Notes: a model not told the origin generated them from the sequence alone. A DNA stretch of 33,306 nucleotides from Acidimicrobiia bacterium (GCA_003231975.1 QIKW01000163.1:1-33306); one strand, 5' to 3'; numbered from the stretch's first letter, positions 15,581 to 24,455 are shown. Numbers and translations are program-made.

Positions 15581-17303
15581 TTCGCAACCCCAGCTCGGCC
15601 AGCTGCTTGGCATCCACCTCGGTTGGCGAATCGGTCATCGGATCCAGCCCGCTCTGCGGCTTCGGGAAGGCAATAACCTCCCGAATGTTCTCTTCACCTG
15701 CCAGGATCGCCGTGAGCCGATCAATGCCATATGCAAACCCCCCGTGCGGTGGGGCCCCATACCTGAAGGGCTCCAGGAAGAACCCGAATCGACGGTTCGC
15801 CTCGTCTTCGTCGATCCCCAACACGGCGAACACTCTTCGCTGCAAGGCCGGGTCGTGGATACGAATACTGCCAGAGCCAAGCTCCCAGCCGTTCAGCACC
15901 AGGTCATAGGCCCAAGCCCTAACGGCCATTGGATCGGTTTCCAGTTTGTCGACATCGGCCGGGTGAGGGTGACAGAACGCATGGTGACCCGGCTTTGGCC
16001 TGCCGGTTACCGCATCAACCCCAACAAACAAGGGAAAGTCTGTAACCCACAGGTACTTGTATGGGCCCTGACTAACGGGCGGCCGTGCCACCCGGTTTCG
16101 CAGCTCGCCAAGCACACCACAAGTGGTCATCCACTCGTCGGCAATTATCAGCAGCAGATCACCCTCATTGCCACTGAGTCTTGAGATCAAGGCAGTCTTT
16201 TCTTCTTCGGAGAGAAACTTGGCAACGGGTGACTCAAGGGTTGGGGCTCCATCTTCGGTCTTGACCCTCAGCCAAACCATGCCCTTCGCACCAAACGACT
16301 TGGCAACGTCGGTTAGCCCGTCCAGCTTGTTACGGCCGTAGTCGGCCGACCCGCCAACAACGTTGATGCCCTTGATCGAAGAGGCAGAGCTGAAAGCCTT
16401 GAAGCCGGTTGAGGCGAACACATCTGTCAGCTCAACCAGTTCGACCTCGAAACGAAGATCGGGCTTGTCGGTGCCGAACCGCTCCATTGCTTCCTGCCAC
16501 GTGATCCGTGGCACCGGGTCTGGGCGCACCCCGGTTGCCGCCTCGGCGGCGTCCATAACCCCAACCTCGGCTGCGCTGAGTACGTCGTCAACTTCGGCAA
16601 AGCTCATCTCCATGTCGAGTTGCATGAACTCATATTGCCGATCTGCTCTGAGATCTTCGTCGCGAAGGCAGCGGGCAATCTGGTAGTAGCGGTCCAACCC
16701 GCCAACCATCAAGAGCTGCTTGTAAAGCTGGGGGGATTGAGGAAGAGCATAGAAAGCCCCCGGCCGCTGCCTGGAGGGAACCAGGAACTCCCGGGCCCCC
16801 TCGGGGGTGGACGGCATAAGCATTGGGGTTTCTACCTCAACAAAGTCCTGGCGCTCCATTGCGTTTCGGATGGCCGCGTTCACAGCCGAACGAACCCGCA
16901 TGTTCTTCTGCATGCGTTGGCGGCGAAGATCGAGATAGCGATACCTCAGCCTGATTAGCTCGTCGACGCCGTCGGCCCGGTCATCAAGAGGGAAGGGCGG
17001 GGGTTCGGCCTTTGAGAGCACTTCAACCGTGCAGTCCTTTAACTCGATTTGGCCAGTTGCCAGATCTGGGTTGACGGTGTCTTCTGTGCGCATCGTGACC
17101 GTGCCCGAAACGGCAAGTACATACTCGCTGCGCACGTCTATGTCGTTGTTGATCACGCACTGGGTGACACCGGAAAAGTCGCGCAGGTCGATAAACGTTA
17201 GGTGATCGCCGTGCTCGCGGCGACGGTTCACCCAGCCGGTGAGGGTGACCTCTTGGCCAGCTTCGGCTGCGCTCAGCCGGCCGCATAGGTGGGTTCTCAT
17301 CAT
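15570..17303 (-). CDS. aspS: aspartyl-tRNA synthetase, probably non-discriminating
   Basis: The 577-residue class II synthetase has the bacterial layout: an N-terminal OB anticodon-binding domain (LTGWVNRRREHGDHLTFIDL, residues about 21-40), class II motif 2 around YYQIARCLRDEDLRADRQ, the bacterial GAD insertion, and motif 3 with GFAYGIDRLTAILAG. Residue His31 in RRREHG is the residue found at this position in non-discriminating AspRS such as that of Pseudomonas aeruginosa. Discriminating enzymes such as E. coli carry Leu. This suggests it also charges tRNA-Asn with Asp for later amidation by GatCAB. The start could be either of two adjacent ATG codons (17303 or 17300). The first overlaps the hisS stop by 4 bases. 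The 3' end overlaps the convergent plus-strand gene. Confidence 0.95.
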   Translation of the reverse strand: MMRTHLCGRLSAAEAGQEVTLTGWVNRRREHGDHLTFIDLRDFSGVTQCVINNDIDVRSEYVLAVSGTVTMRTEDTVNPDLATGQIELKDCTVEVLSKAEPPPFPLDDRADGVDELIRLRYRYLDLRRQRMQKNMRVRSAVNAAIRNAMERQDFVEVETPMLMPSTPEGAREFLVPSRQRPGAFYALPQSPQLYKQLLMVGGLDRYYQIARCLRDEDLRADRQYEFMQLDMEMSFAEVDDVLSAAEVGVMDAAEAATGVRPDPVPRITWQEAMERFGTDKPDLRFEVELVELTDVFASTGFKAFSSASSIKGINVVGGSADYGRNKLDGLTDVAKSFGAKGMVWLRVKTEDGAPTLESPVAKFLSEEEKTALISRLSGNEGDLLLIIADEWMTTCGVLGELRNRVARPPVSQGPYKYLWVTDFPLFVGVDAVTGRPKPGHHAFCHPHPADVDKLETDPMAVRAWAYDLVLNGWELGSGSIRIHDPALQRRVFAVLGIDEDEANRRFGFFLEPFRYGAPPHGGFAYGIDRLTAILAGEENIREVIAFPKPQSGLDPMTDSPTEVDAKQLAELGLRTTI

Positions 17304-18562
17304 AGTTGCAGCAGTTCCTTCACTTTGGACACCATTTCCCTCCGGGCCACAACGGCCTGATTGCCGTCGCCCTGCATCAATCGGAGGCTGACCGTATCGT
17401 CGGCAACCTCCTGGTCGCCAACAATTACAGCAACCGGGGCCGCGGAGCGGTTGGCCGCCTTCATCTGGGCCTTCATTGATTTGCCATCGAAACTTCGGTT
17501 TACAGAAAGCCCGGCCCGGCGAAGCTCTGCTGTTAGCTGAAGTGCCTCAGTGCCTGCTGTAGCTGCCACAACCCACACCTGCGGGCTGGCAGGCTGGGGG
17601 TCGAACACGCCTTCTGAGTCACAAGCCAACAAGGTGCGGTCTACCCCGAGGGCAAAACCAACACCGGGCTCTTCCGGGCCGCCAAGGTCGGCAACCAGGC
17701 CGTCGTAGCGACCGCCGCCGCCAACCGCGTTCTGAGCCGCGTCGAGGGCGGAAGACGCGAACTCGAAGGCTGTACGGGTGTAGTAGTCGAGACCGCGCAC
17801 CAAACGAGGGGCGATTGTGAACGGTATTTCCAGCGCCCTCAGCCCACCCTGAACCCGCTGAAAGGCGCTGGCCGCGTCGTCTGACACGTAGTCGATTAGC
17901 AGCGGAGCGGCCGCAACCAGATCAGCATCAGCGGGTCGCTTGGAGTCGAGCACTCGGAGCGGATTGGCCTCAAGGGTGTGCCTTGATTGCTCTGAAAGAG
18001 AATCAAGGTCGGCACTGAAGTGGCCTCGCAAAGCCTCCAGATAGCGGGGGCGGTCTGCCTGATCACCAAGCGTGTTGATCAACAGCACAACCTGATTTAG
18101 GCCAATCCGGCGGTAGAAGCTGGCCGCAAGGGCAATCACCTCGGTGTCGATGTCGGGGTCGTGGCTGCCGATTACCTCAGCCCCCACTTGATCGAACTGG
18201 CGATAACGACCCCGCTGAGGCCTTTCTTGACGAAAAGCAGGGCCCGCGTACCAAGCCTTCCACGGTATTAGCGGACGCTCCTGAACATAGGCCCGACAAA
18301 CCGAAGCCGTGAACTCGGGTCGCAACGCAAGGCGGCGACCACCGTTGTCCTCAAGGTCATAGAGTTCTTTGGTGACAACGTCGGTGGACTCGCCGAGCCG
18401 GGTGAACACTGCAATGTCTTCAAACATCGGCGGAATGATCTGTGCAAACCCCGCCAACATCGCCTCGTCACGGAACACCTCAACCAACTCCCACATCCGG
18501 TCGGTATGAGGCGAGAAGAGATCTCTGGTACCAGGCGTCGCCTGAAACAAGGGCCGTGACAT
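17300..18562 (-). CDS. hisS: histidyl-tRNA synthetase
   Basis: HisRS charges tRNA-His. The 420-residue protein shows the N-terminal PGTRDLF, motif 1 region with FTRLGESTDVVTKELYDLED (residues about 53-72), motif 2 FRQERPQRGRYRQFDQVGAE, the histidine A loop LVRGLDYYTRTAFEF, motif 3 GVGFALGVDRTLLA, and a C-terminal anticodon-binding domain with VAVIVGDQEV. Length and motifs are normal. The ATG at 18562 lacks a Shine-Dalgarno but has TATGGT 8 bases upstream. It is the first gene of the hisS-aspS pair and is divergent from apt across 114 bases. Confidence 0.96.
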   Translation of the reverse strand: MSRPLFQATPGTRDLFSPHTDRMWELVEVFRDEAMLAGFAQIIPPMFEDIAVFTRLGESTDVVTKELYDLEDNGGRRLALRPEFTASVCRAYVQERPLIPWKAWYAGPAFRQERPQRGRYRQFDQVGAEVIGSHDPDIDTEVIALAASFYRRIGLNQVVLLINTLGDQADRPRYLEALRGHFSADLDSLSEQSRHTLEANPLRVLDSKRPADADLVAAAPLLIDYVSDDAASAFQRVQGGLRALEIPFTIAPRLVRGLDYYTRTAFEFASSALDAAQNAVGGGGRYDGLVADLGGPEEPGVGFALGVDRTLLACDSEGVFDPQPASPQVWVVAATAGTEALQLTAELRRAGLSVNRSFDGKSMKAQMKAANRSAAPVAVIVGDQEVADDTVSLRLMQGDGNQAVVARREMVSKVKELLQL

Positions 18563-18570
18563 AACCAGCT

Positions 18571-18576
18571 ACCATA
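18571..18576 (-). promoter_or_regulatory. -10 box for hisS, near-leaderless
   Basis: TATGGT on the minus strand is followed by 8 bases and the hisS ATG, so the leader would be 1-2 bases. It sits in the imperfect palindrome ACCATATTGGT. The remaining hisS-apt gap holds a 5-bp hairpin (CCGGC-TTC-GCCGG at 18597-18609) of unknown role. Confidence 0.4.
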
Positions 18577-18664
18577 TTGGTTCGGCTACCGCCTCACCGG
18601 CTTCGCCGGATCAGCGTCAGCATGTTCCAGCGTGGTCGACGCAGTCGGCAACGCGTGACCCCTG

Positions 18665-18670
18665 TAACCT
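18665..18670 (+). promoter_or_regulatory. -10 box of a likely leaderless apt promoter
   Basis: TAACCT is followed by CTTGGC (6 bases) and the ATG of apt. This is the spacing expected if transcription begins at the A of the start codon. There is no Shine-Dalgarno. Confidence 0.55.
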
Positions 18671-18676
18671 CTTGGC

Positions 18677-19201
18677 ATGGCGCCACCTGCCTGGCTGAAA
18701 GAATCCGTAACCGAGGTCCCCGATTTCCCCAAGCCCGGGATCGCGTTCAAAGACCTGTCTCCTCTGTGGCGGTCTTCCTCGGCCACATCGCGGTGCGCGG
18801 TGGCGTTGGCTGCCAACCTTCCGGACATCGATGCGGTGGTTGGAATTGAGGCTCGGGGCTTCCTGGCGGGAATCATCACCGCCCAACGGCTTGGCGTAGG
18901 GTTCATTGCGGCCCGCAAGCCGGGCAAGCTTCCAGGCCCGGTTGCCAGGCAGAACTACGAACTCGAGTACGGCACCGATGGGTTGGAGATCCAGCAGGAT
19001 GCGATCTCAGCAGGAGACCGCATCCTGGTCGTTGACGACGTAGTCGCTACCGGGGGCACTGCCGAGGCGGTTTGCAACCTTGTCGAACAGCTTGGCGGGC
19101 AAGTAGTAGGGGTCCGGGCGATCATCGAACTGAGCGAACTGCGAGGGCGAGACCGGCTTGGCCAGTACAACGTCTCGGCTTTGTGGGAGGTTGGCGCCTA
19201 G
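18677..19201 (+). CDS. apt: adenine phosphoribosyltransferase
   Basis: Apt salvages adenine to AMP with PRPP. The 174-residue protein begins with a conserved VPDFPKPGIAFKDLSPLW stretch, followed by VVGIEARGFLAG, FIAARKPGKLPGP, YELEYGTDGLEIQ and the PRPP-binding loop ILVVDDVVATGGTAEAV. Length matches the family. The stop codon TAG overlaps the GTG start of rel by one base. Pairing of apt with rel after secDF is a conserved actinobacterial feature. Here the pair is turned to the opposite strand from secDF. Confidence 0.95.
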   Translation: MAPPAWLKESVTEVPDFPKPGIAFKDLSPLWRSSSATSRCAVALAANLPDIDAVVGIEARGFLAGIITAQRLGVGFIAARKPGKLPGPVARQNYELEYGTDGLEIQQDAISAGDRILVVDDVVATGGTAEAVCNLVEQLGGQVVGVRAIIELSELRGRDRLGQYNVSALWEVGA

Positions 19202-21444
19202 TGGCCGTTGTTGAACGGGTTCTTCCCTGGCGCCGAGAGCGTCAGGCAATCGTTTCCGAAGTTGCCTCACTGGTTGCGGGGTTCGACGGACCTCGTCGCA
19301 AGGAACAGATCGATCTTGTTCAGCGGGCCTACAAGGTTGCCGAACAAGCCCACCAGGGTCAACGCCGCAAGTCTGGCGAGCCATACATCACTCATCCGTT
19401 GGCGGTTGCTGGCATCGTGGCCAACCTGGGCCTGGACGACGTAACCATTGCGGCTGCCCTCTTGCACGACGCGGTTGAAGACACCAGTTGCACGCTGGCC
19501 GACATCCAGGATCAGTTTGGCGAAGAGGTGGCAGCCATCGTCGACGGTGTCACCAAGCTCGACCGCCTCAGGTTTCAAACCAAAGAGGCTCAGCAGGCTG
19601 CAACTTTTCGCAAAATGCTGGTGGCAATGGCGAAAGACGTTCGGGTCCTCATCATTAAGCTGAGCGATCGTCTCCACAACATGCGAACAATCGCTGCCAT
19701 TCCTCGCTGGAAGCAGGAGCGAACGGCAAGGGAAACCCTCGACGTCTACGCCCCCCTGGCCCACCGTCTTGGAATCCAGGAGGTCAAAACCCAGCTGGAA
19801 GACCTCAGTTTTGCCGCCCTTCATCCCAAGCGTTTCGGCGAGTTTGAAAACATGGTGGCCGCCCGCTCCCCCGAGCGAGAGCTGTATCTCACCCAGGTTC
19901 TGGAAGACGTCAGGGGCCGCATCGCCGAACTGAACATCGATGCCGAGGTAACGGGCAGAGAAAAGCACCTCTACTCCATCTATGAAAAGATGGTAGTGAA
20001 AGGCAAAGAGTTCACCGAGATCAACGACCTCATCGGGATCCGGGTTGTTGTTGATTCGGTTCGAGATTGCTACGCCGCCCTCGGCTCAATTCACGCCACG
20101 TGGAAGCCGGTGCAGGGCCGGTTCAAGGACTACGTGGCGATGCCCAAGTTCAATCTCTACCAGTCTCTGCACACCACTGTGATTGGGCCCCAGGGTAAAC
20201 CGATCGAAGTTCAGATTCGCACCAAGGACATGCACGCCAGAGCCGAATTCGGTGTGGCCGCCCACTTTGTCTACAAGGAGAACCCAGACCAGACAGGCAA
20301 GGGGCCTAAGTCGGGCCCTGGGCTTGATCTTGCGTGGCTCGACCGCATCATTGGTTGGGAGGAGGAAACAAACGACCCCGGGCTGTTTATGGCGAACCTG
20401 AAGGTAGACCTCGATCAGGACGAGATCTTTGTGTTCACGCCCCAAGGGGCCGTAGTTACCCTCCCGACAGGATCAACCCCGGTTGACTTTGCGTACACAA
20501 TCCACACCGACATCGGCCATCGCACGGTTGGTGCCAAGGTTGAGGGCAAGCTTGTGGCTCTGACCGAGCAGCTCAACTCGGGCGAGACGGTTGAAATCTT
20601 CACCTCAAAGGTTGACGGCGCGGGCCCATCCCAAGACTGGCTTACCTTCGTTCGCTCGCCCCGGGCGGCCAGCAAGATCAAGCAGTGGTTCTCCCGAGAG
20701 CGGCGCGAAGACGCCATGTCAACCGGCCAGGACGATCTCCAACGTGAGCTGCGCAGAGATGGTTTGCCGGTGCAGAAGATTGCTGCCGCGGGGGTTATCT
20801 CCAAGGTGGCCGAGAAGATGAACTACCCCGACGTCAACGCCTTGTATGTTGCGATCGGCGACCACCAGGTTTCGGCGAAGTCAATAGCGGCCCGGGTTCA
20901 CAGAGAGCTAGACGGCTCTTCCGGGCGCGAAGAATCACTCCCTGTTACCGCTCGTCGCAAACGCCGGCGCAGGCCAGGCGGCTCGCCCGGGGTACACGTT
21001 GAGGGTTTGGACGACGTGCTGATCCGGCTGTCTCGTTGCTGCACCCCGGTTCCAGGCGACGAAATTCTTGGTTTTGTCACCCGCGGGCGTGGTGTGTCGG
21101 TGCATCGCTCCGACTGTGCCAATGGAATGTCGCTTGCCACCAACCAGGACGACCGACTGATCGACGTTGAGTGGGATGCGGGCGACACCGGCATGTTCAT
21201 TGCCTCGGCCGAAGTGAAGGCTTACGACAGATCTCACCTCTTGTCGGAGGTTTCACGGGTCTTCTCCGAGAACCACGTGAACATCCTTTCATCCCAGTCT
21301 CAGACCGGGTCTGACCGGATGGCTCGCCTCAAGTTCGAATTCGAAATAGCAGACCCGTCTCACCTTGAAGAACTGCTTCGGGCAACCAGGAAGATCGACG
21401 GCGTCTACGACGCCTACCGAGTGCTGCCCGGCAGAGGCGCCTAG
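19201..21444 (+). CDS. rel: bifunctional (p)ppGpp synthetase/hydrolase Rel
   Basis: The 747-residue Rel makes and degrades the stringent-response alarmone. The N-terminal HD hydrolase domain is intact, with YITHPLAVAGIVANLG and ALLHDAVEDT. The synthetase domain has NDLIGIRVVVDS, the RFKD motif that marks bifunctional enzymes, and YQSLHTTVIGP with EVQIRT. A TGS domain (IFVFTPQGAVVTLPTGSTPVDFA, positions about 410-432), a Cys-rich zinc-finger-like segment (LSRCCTPVPGDEI) and a C-terminal ACT domain (SHLLSEVSRVFSENHVNI) follow. I chose the GTG at 19201, which overlaps the apt stop and has GGAGG 10 bases upstream. The longer frame would extend 43 residues back through apt in another frame and is unconserved. 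It ends 22 bases from the convergent end of secF with no terminator visible between. Confidence 0.96.
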   Translation: MAVVERVLPWRRERQAIVSEVASLVAGFDGPRRKEQIDLVQRAYKVAEQAHQGQRRKSGEPYITHPLAVAGIVANLGLDDVTIAAALLHDAVEDTSCTLADIQDQFGEEVAAIVDGVTKLDRLRFQTKEAQQAATFRKMLVAMAKDVRVLIIKLSDRLHNMRTIAAIPRWKQERTARETLDVYAPLAHRLGIQEVKTQLEDLSFAALHPKRFGEFENMVAARSPERELYLTQVLEDVRGRIAELNIDAEVTGREKHLYSIYEKMVVKGKEFTEINDLIGIRVVVDSVRDCYAALGSIHATWKPVQGRFKDYVAMPKFNLYQSLHTTVIGPQGKPIEVQIRTKDMHARAEFGVAAHFVYKENPDQTGKGPKSGPGLDLAWLDRIIGWEEETNDPGLFMANLKVDLDQDEIFVFTPQGAVVTLPTGSTPVDFAYTIHTDIGHRTVGAKVEGKLVALTEQLNSGETVEIFTSKVDGAGPSQDWLTFVRSPRAASKIKQWFSRERREDAMSTGQDDLQRELRRDGLPVQKIAAAGVISKVAEKMNYPDVNALYVAIGDHQVSAKSIAARVHRELDGSSGREESLPVTARRKRRRRPGGSPGVHVEGLDDVLIRLSRCCTPVPGDEILGFVTRGRGVSVHRSDCANGMSLATNQDDRLIDVEWDAGDTGMFIASAEVKAYDRSHLLSEVSRVFSENHVNILSSQSQTGSDRMARLKFEFEIADPSHLEELLRATRKIDGVYDAYRVLPGRGA

Positions 21445-21466
21445 GCAGCTCTCGCGGCAGACATCA

Positions 21467-22441
21467 TTACCGGCCTCGGGTTTTTCGGGCCTGGCGCTTT
21501 TCTCGAACTTTGCGCTCGGCGGCAATGTCTGGCTGTCGTTCTTTCAACCAGACCAGGGATGGAGCAGCCACAAAGATCGAGGAATAGGTGCCAAGAATCA
21601 GCCCTATGAACAGGGCTAGCGCAAAGTCCCGAAGGGTGGCTCCGCCCAGCAGCACAGCCCCGATCACAAGCATCGACACCACCGGCAAAAGTGTGGTGAT
21701 TGTCGTGTTGATAGAGCGCATCAGCACCTGATTCATTGCCCCGCTGACGTGGGCGGTGTAGCCGTCGTGAAGGGCAATCCGTTCGTCTTTTTGGCGTTCA
21801 AGAATCTTGTCGTAAACCACAACGGTGTCATACAGCGAGTAGCCCATAATTGTGAGCAGCGCAATTACTGTGGCCGGGCTTACCTCGAATCTGGCAATTG
21901 CATAGATCCCAGTGATGATTAGCAAATCATGAACAACAGCAATCAGAGCACCAACCGCCATTCGCCACTCCAGGCGCCACGCCAGGTAGATGGCAACCAC
22001 AACAAAGAAAAAAGCAAGCGCCCGCACTGCCTTACCCGTTATCTGGTCCCCCCATGTCGGGCCAACTTCGTTGATGCTGACCGAGTCGGTTGTCACACCA
22101 CCAAAGTCAGCCAATTCCTGAACAACTTCTGAGGATCTGGCAAGGGCGTCAGACCCGGTTTGGACGCGGATGAAGGCGCCCCGATCTGGATCTCGAACCA
22201 GCTGGATCCGAGCCGTTGGATCAGAAAGCGCCCCCCGCGCGTCCTCAACGGTTACCGAGTCGGATACCGGAACCTCGAAAATTCCGCCTCCCTCGAAGTC
22301 GATGCTGAGACGCAGGCCAAGAAAGACCAGCAGAAGCAGGGAGATGCCTGCGGCAGTGAGGGAAACCGGAAGGGTGCGCTTCCAGATCGGAGCGAACTCG
22401 ATCTTCGATCTTCCGGCGAATATGGCTCGCAACGTCTTCAT
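21467..22441 (-). CDS. secF: protein translocase subunit SecF
   Basis: SecF with SecD uses the proton gradient to complete export through SecYEG. The 324-residue protein has the expected first membrane helix (LPVSLTAAGISLLLLVFLGL), the SIDFEGGGIFEV motif just after it, a short external domain, and five further membrane helices. These include AVVHDLLIITGIYA, the signature LTIMGYSLYDTVVVYDKILE and NTTITTLLPVV. The C-terminal tail is basic (RKVREKRQARKTRGR). The ATG overlaps the secD stop by 4 bases, so it is coupled to secD. Confidence 0.96.
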   Translation of the reverse strand: MKTLRAIFAGRSKIEFAPIWKRTLPVSLTAAGISLLLLVFLGLRLSIDFEGGGIFEVPVSDSVTVEDARGALSDPTARIQLVRDPDRGAFIRVQTGSDALARSSEVVQELADFGGVTTDSVSINEVGPTWGDQITGKAVRALAFFFVVVAIYLAWRLEWRMAVGALIAVVHDLLIITGIYAIARFEVSPATVIALLTIMGYSLYDTVVVYDKILERQKDERIALHDGYTAHVSGAMNQVLMRSINTTITTLLPVVSMLVIGAVLLGGATLRDFALALFIGLILGTYSSIFVAAPSLVWLKERQPDIAAERKVREKRQARKTRGR

Positions 22442-23994
22442 GAGTCCACCTCGACTCGCAGCCCAAGAAGCTTCGGATTGTTCCCAGCCATTCTGGCAAT
22501 CAGGGCAAGGGCTGGCCGCATGAAGAGGTAAGAAACGAACAAGTCGAGCAGCGTTGCCACTCCCAGGTAGAAGGCGAAGCCCCGAACGGCGCCAACGGTT
22601 AGGAAATAGAGAAGTCCGGCGGCGATCAGGCTTACGATGTCTGCCTTCAAAATGGTGCTTATCGAGGATTCGTAGGCTCGCTCAATGGCGGTTGGAATGC
22701 GACGGCCCTGAGAAATGGACTCTTTGACGTTTTCAAAATACACAATGTTCGAGTCTGCCGATACGCCGATGGCAACCGTGAGGCCCACCAGGCCTGCCAA
22801 CGAGATGGCGAGGCCCTGGTTGGCTCCGAACCAGGCAATGATGGTCCACAACATGAGGCCCGATAGCACCAGGCCCATGATTGCCACCAACCCCGAGAGC
22901 CGATAGTAAGCCAAGAGATAGACGCCGACCAGGGCGAGGCCGATCAACCCGGCGGTTGCGCCCGACCGAAGAATGTCGTCGCCGATTGTTGCCGAAACCG
23001 TGCGTGTGGCCTGAGCCTCGAGCTCTACCGGAAGGGCACCGAACTTGAGGGCGGTGTTCAGGTCTCGAGCCTCGTCTTCGGTGAACGAGCCGGAGATCAC
23101 TATCCGGTCTCTTTCGAAGGCGGGAGCGTTGATGGATGGAGCCGAGATCACCTCACGATCCAACACAATTGCCAGTTGTCGGGTTGGGCAGGCTGGGGTG
23201 GCGTTGAAGCAAAGCTCGGCTACCGCGTTGAAGGCCCCGATGCCCTCATCGCCCGCCTTGAACACCGGATTCACTCCCCATTCCCGGGTATCGAAGCTGA
23301 CCTCGGATGTCTCGAGGGTTTCACCGGTCAGCAAGGTTGGCCCGAGGCAGGCAACACCGCCGTCTCTCATTGGCAACAGCACAAACGCTTCGGCGAAGTC
23401 ATCTTCAGGCCTGGTTAGCTGGCCCGAGCAAGCTGTTTCGGCACCCAGCTGAAACGAATCGACTGGCGGAACCTGAGATTCGGCCGGATCTTCGTCTGTG
23501 CCGTCGCCCGTGCCCTGACGGCGACGCAGCGGACCAAGCCCTTCTTCGTCTGAGCCTGGGGTGCCTTCGGTTTGCGATGCATCTGGCTCTTCGCCCAACG
23601 GGTCGTTCCCGATGAGGTCGTCGATGTTGAACTCACCTGTTGGCGTCGGGAACGGTAGGAGCGGCCTGAAACGAAGCTCTGCTGTCTGGCCGATCAGCTG
23701 GAGAGCGCGTTGCTGCTCTTCAACACCTGGAAGATCAACAACGATTGTGCCGCCTTGACGGGAGATCTCGGGCTCGGCCACACCGAGGGCGTCGACGCGC
23801 GCTCGGATGATTTCAACCGTTTGGTCAAGGGCATCATCATCGGCGACCGACGTTGGTTGGTAGACCACCGAAACCCCACCTTGGAGGTCAAGGCCCAGGA
23901 GCGGCTCATTACCAACCGCCAGGGTGTACCCAAAACCGCCGACGGCCACCAACACCACAAAGAGCGCCGACAGCACGTGCTTTTGGTTCATCAA
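22438..23994 (-). CDS. secD: protein translocase subunit SecD with acidic linker
   Basis: The 518-residue protein has an N-terminal membrane helix (about 8-27), then the LLGLDLQGGVSVVYQP motif, the external P1 domain, and five C-terminal membrane helices with GLVGLTVAIGVSADSNIVYFE and SLIAAGLLYFLTVGAVRGFA typical of SecD. Residues about 118-178 form an unusual low-complexity acidic segment (for example GEEPDASQTEGTPGSDEEG) inserted in the external region. Four cysteines occur in the following part. The ATG start overlaps the yajC stop by 4 bases. It is part of the yajC-secD-secF operon. Confidence 0.96.
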   Translation of the reverse strand: MMNQKHVLSALFVVLVAVGGFGYTLAVGNEPLLGLDLQGGVSVVYQPTSVADDDALDQTVEIIRARVDALGVAEPEISRQGGTIVVDLPGVEEQQRALQLIGQTAELRFRPLLPFPTPTGEFNIDDLIGNDPLGEEPDASQTEGTPGSDEEGLGPLRRRQGTGDGTDEDPAESQVPPVDSFQLGAETACSGQLTRPEDDFAEAFVLLPMRDGGVACLGPTLLTGETLETSEVSFDTREWGVNPVFKAGDEGIGAFNAVAELCFNATPACPTRQLAIVLDREVISAPSINAPAFERDRIVISGSFTEDEARDLNTALKFGALPVELEAQATRTVSATIGDDILRSGATAGLIGLALVGVYLLAYYRLSGLVAIMGLVLSGLMLWTIIAWFGANQGLAISLAGLVGLTVAIGVSADSNIVYFENVKESISQGRRIPTAIERAYESSISTILKADIVSLIAAGLLYFLTVGAVRGFAFYLGVATLLDLFVSYLFMRPALALIARMAGNNPKLLGLRVEVDS

Positions 23995-24437
23995 TCCTTC
24001 GATTCGGTCACGGTGTCGTCAGGCCCAGACCCCGGGTCTCCGAACAGGTCGTCGTCGGGGTCATCGTCATCGTCATCACGGTCATCATCATCATGATCGT
24101 CAGGGCCATCATCAGCGTCATCGTCGTCGCGGTCATCGTCGTCGCGGTCATCGTCGTCGTCATCGTCACGGTCATCATCGCCATCATCATCGATGATTTT
24201 CGAGGCCACGGAGCCGCGGCCCACCTTCAACTCAACGCCATCAGCTACCTCCACCCAAATGATCTCGTCGTCGACGCTGCTGACAAACCCGTGAATCCCA
24301 GAGCTGAGAACGATCTCGTCGCCTTCCTGAACGCTGGCGATCAACTCACGGGCCTGCTTCGCCTGACGTTGCTGGGGGCGAATCAGCAACAGGTACATAA
24401 TTACAAAGATGAACGCGAAGGGAATTAATGCTTCCAT
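23991..24437 (-). CDS. yajC: YajC, Sec accessory protein with polyaspartate tail
   Basis: YajC is the small accessory subunit of the SecDF-YajC complex. The first 80 residues are standard: one membrane helix at about 4-19 (LIPFAFIFVIMYLLLI), then the family signature RPQQRQAKQ, and a soluble domain with EGDEIVLSSGIHGFVSSV. After residue 82 comes an extra tail. Residues 83-130 hold about 38 aspartates, broken by single Arg, His, Gly, Ala and Pro residues, followed by a short end DTVTESKD. Total length 148 compares with about 100-115 for most family members. By E. coli topology the tail faces the cytoplasm. A weak GGAAG lies 7 bases before the ATG, and two palindromes lie directly upstream. Confidence 0.93.
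   Translation of the reverse strand: MEALIPFAFIFVIMYLLLIRPQQRQAKQARELIASVQEGDEIVLSSGIHGFVSSVDDEIIWVEVADGVELKVGRGSVASKIIDDDGDDDRDDDDDDDRDDDDRDDDDADDGPDDHDDDDRDDDDDDPDDDLFGDPGSGPDDTVTESKD
24048..24191. repeat. GAC/GAT codon microsatellite encoding polyaspartate
   Basis: The plus strand is a run of GTC/ATC trinucleotides over about 144 bases, which the minus strand reads as Asp codons in yajC. Codon choice alternates irregularly between GAC and GAT and is broken by CGT/CGC (Arg) codons. It looks like trinucleotide expansion that has since been mutated and kept in frame. The opposite strand reads open as well, but this is a by-product. Confidence 0.9.
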
Positions 24438-24455
24438 GTTGGCTTCCGGTTGAGG

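Noticed and set aside
18597-18609. CCGGC-TTC-GCCGG hairpin between hisS and apt as a terminator
   Set aside because: Both flanking genes point away from it, so no transcript in the window needs to end there. The stem is short and no T-run follows.
19072-19200. 43-residue N-terminal extension of rel
   Set aside because: It overlaps apt in another frame, is not Rel-like, and the GTG at 19201 has a Shine-Dalgarno and a stop-start overlap.
24040-24196. His/Arg-rich and Met/Thr-rich frames across the trinucleotide repeat
   Set aside because: They are alternative readings of the Asp-codon repeat of yajC. The repeat is also too irregular and has no spacers, so it is not a CRISPR array.
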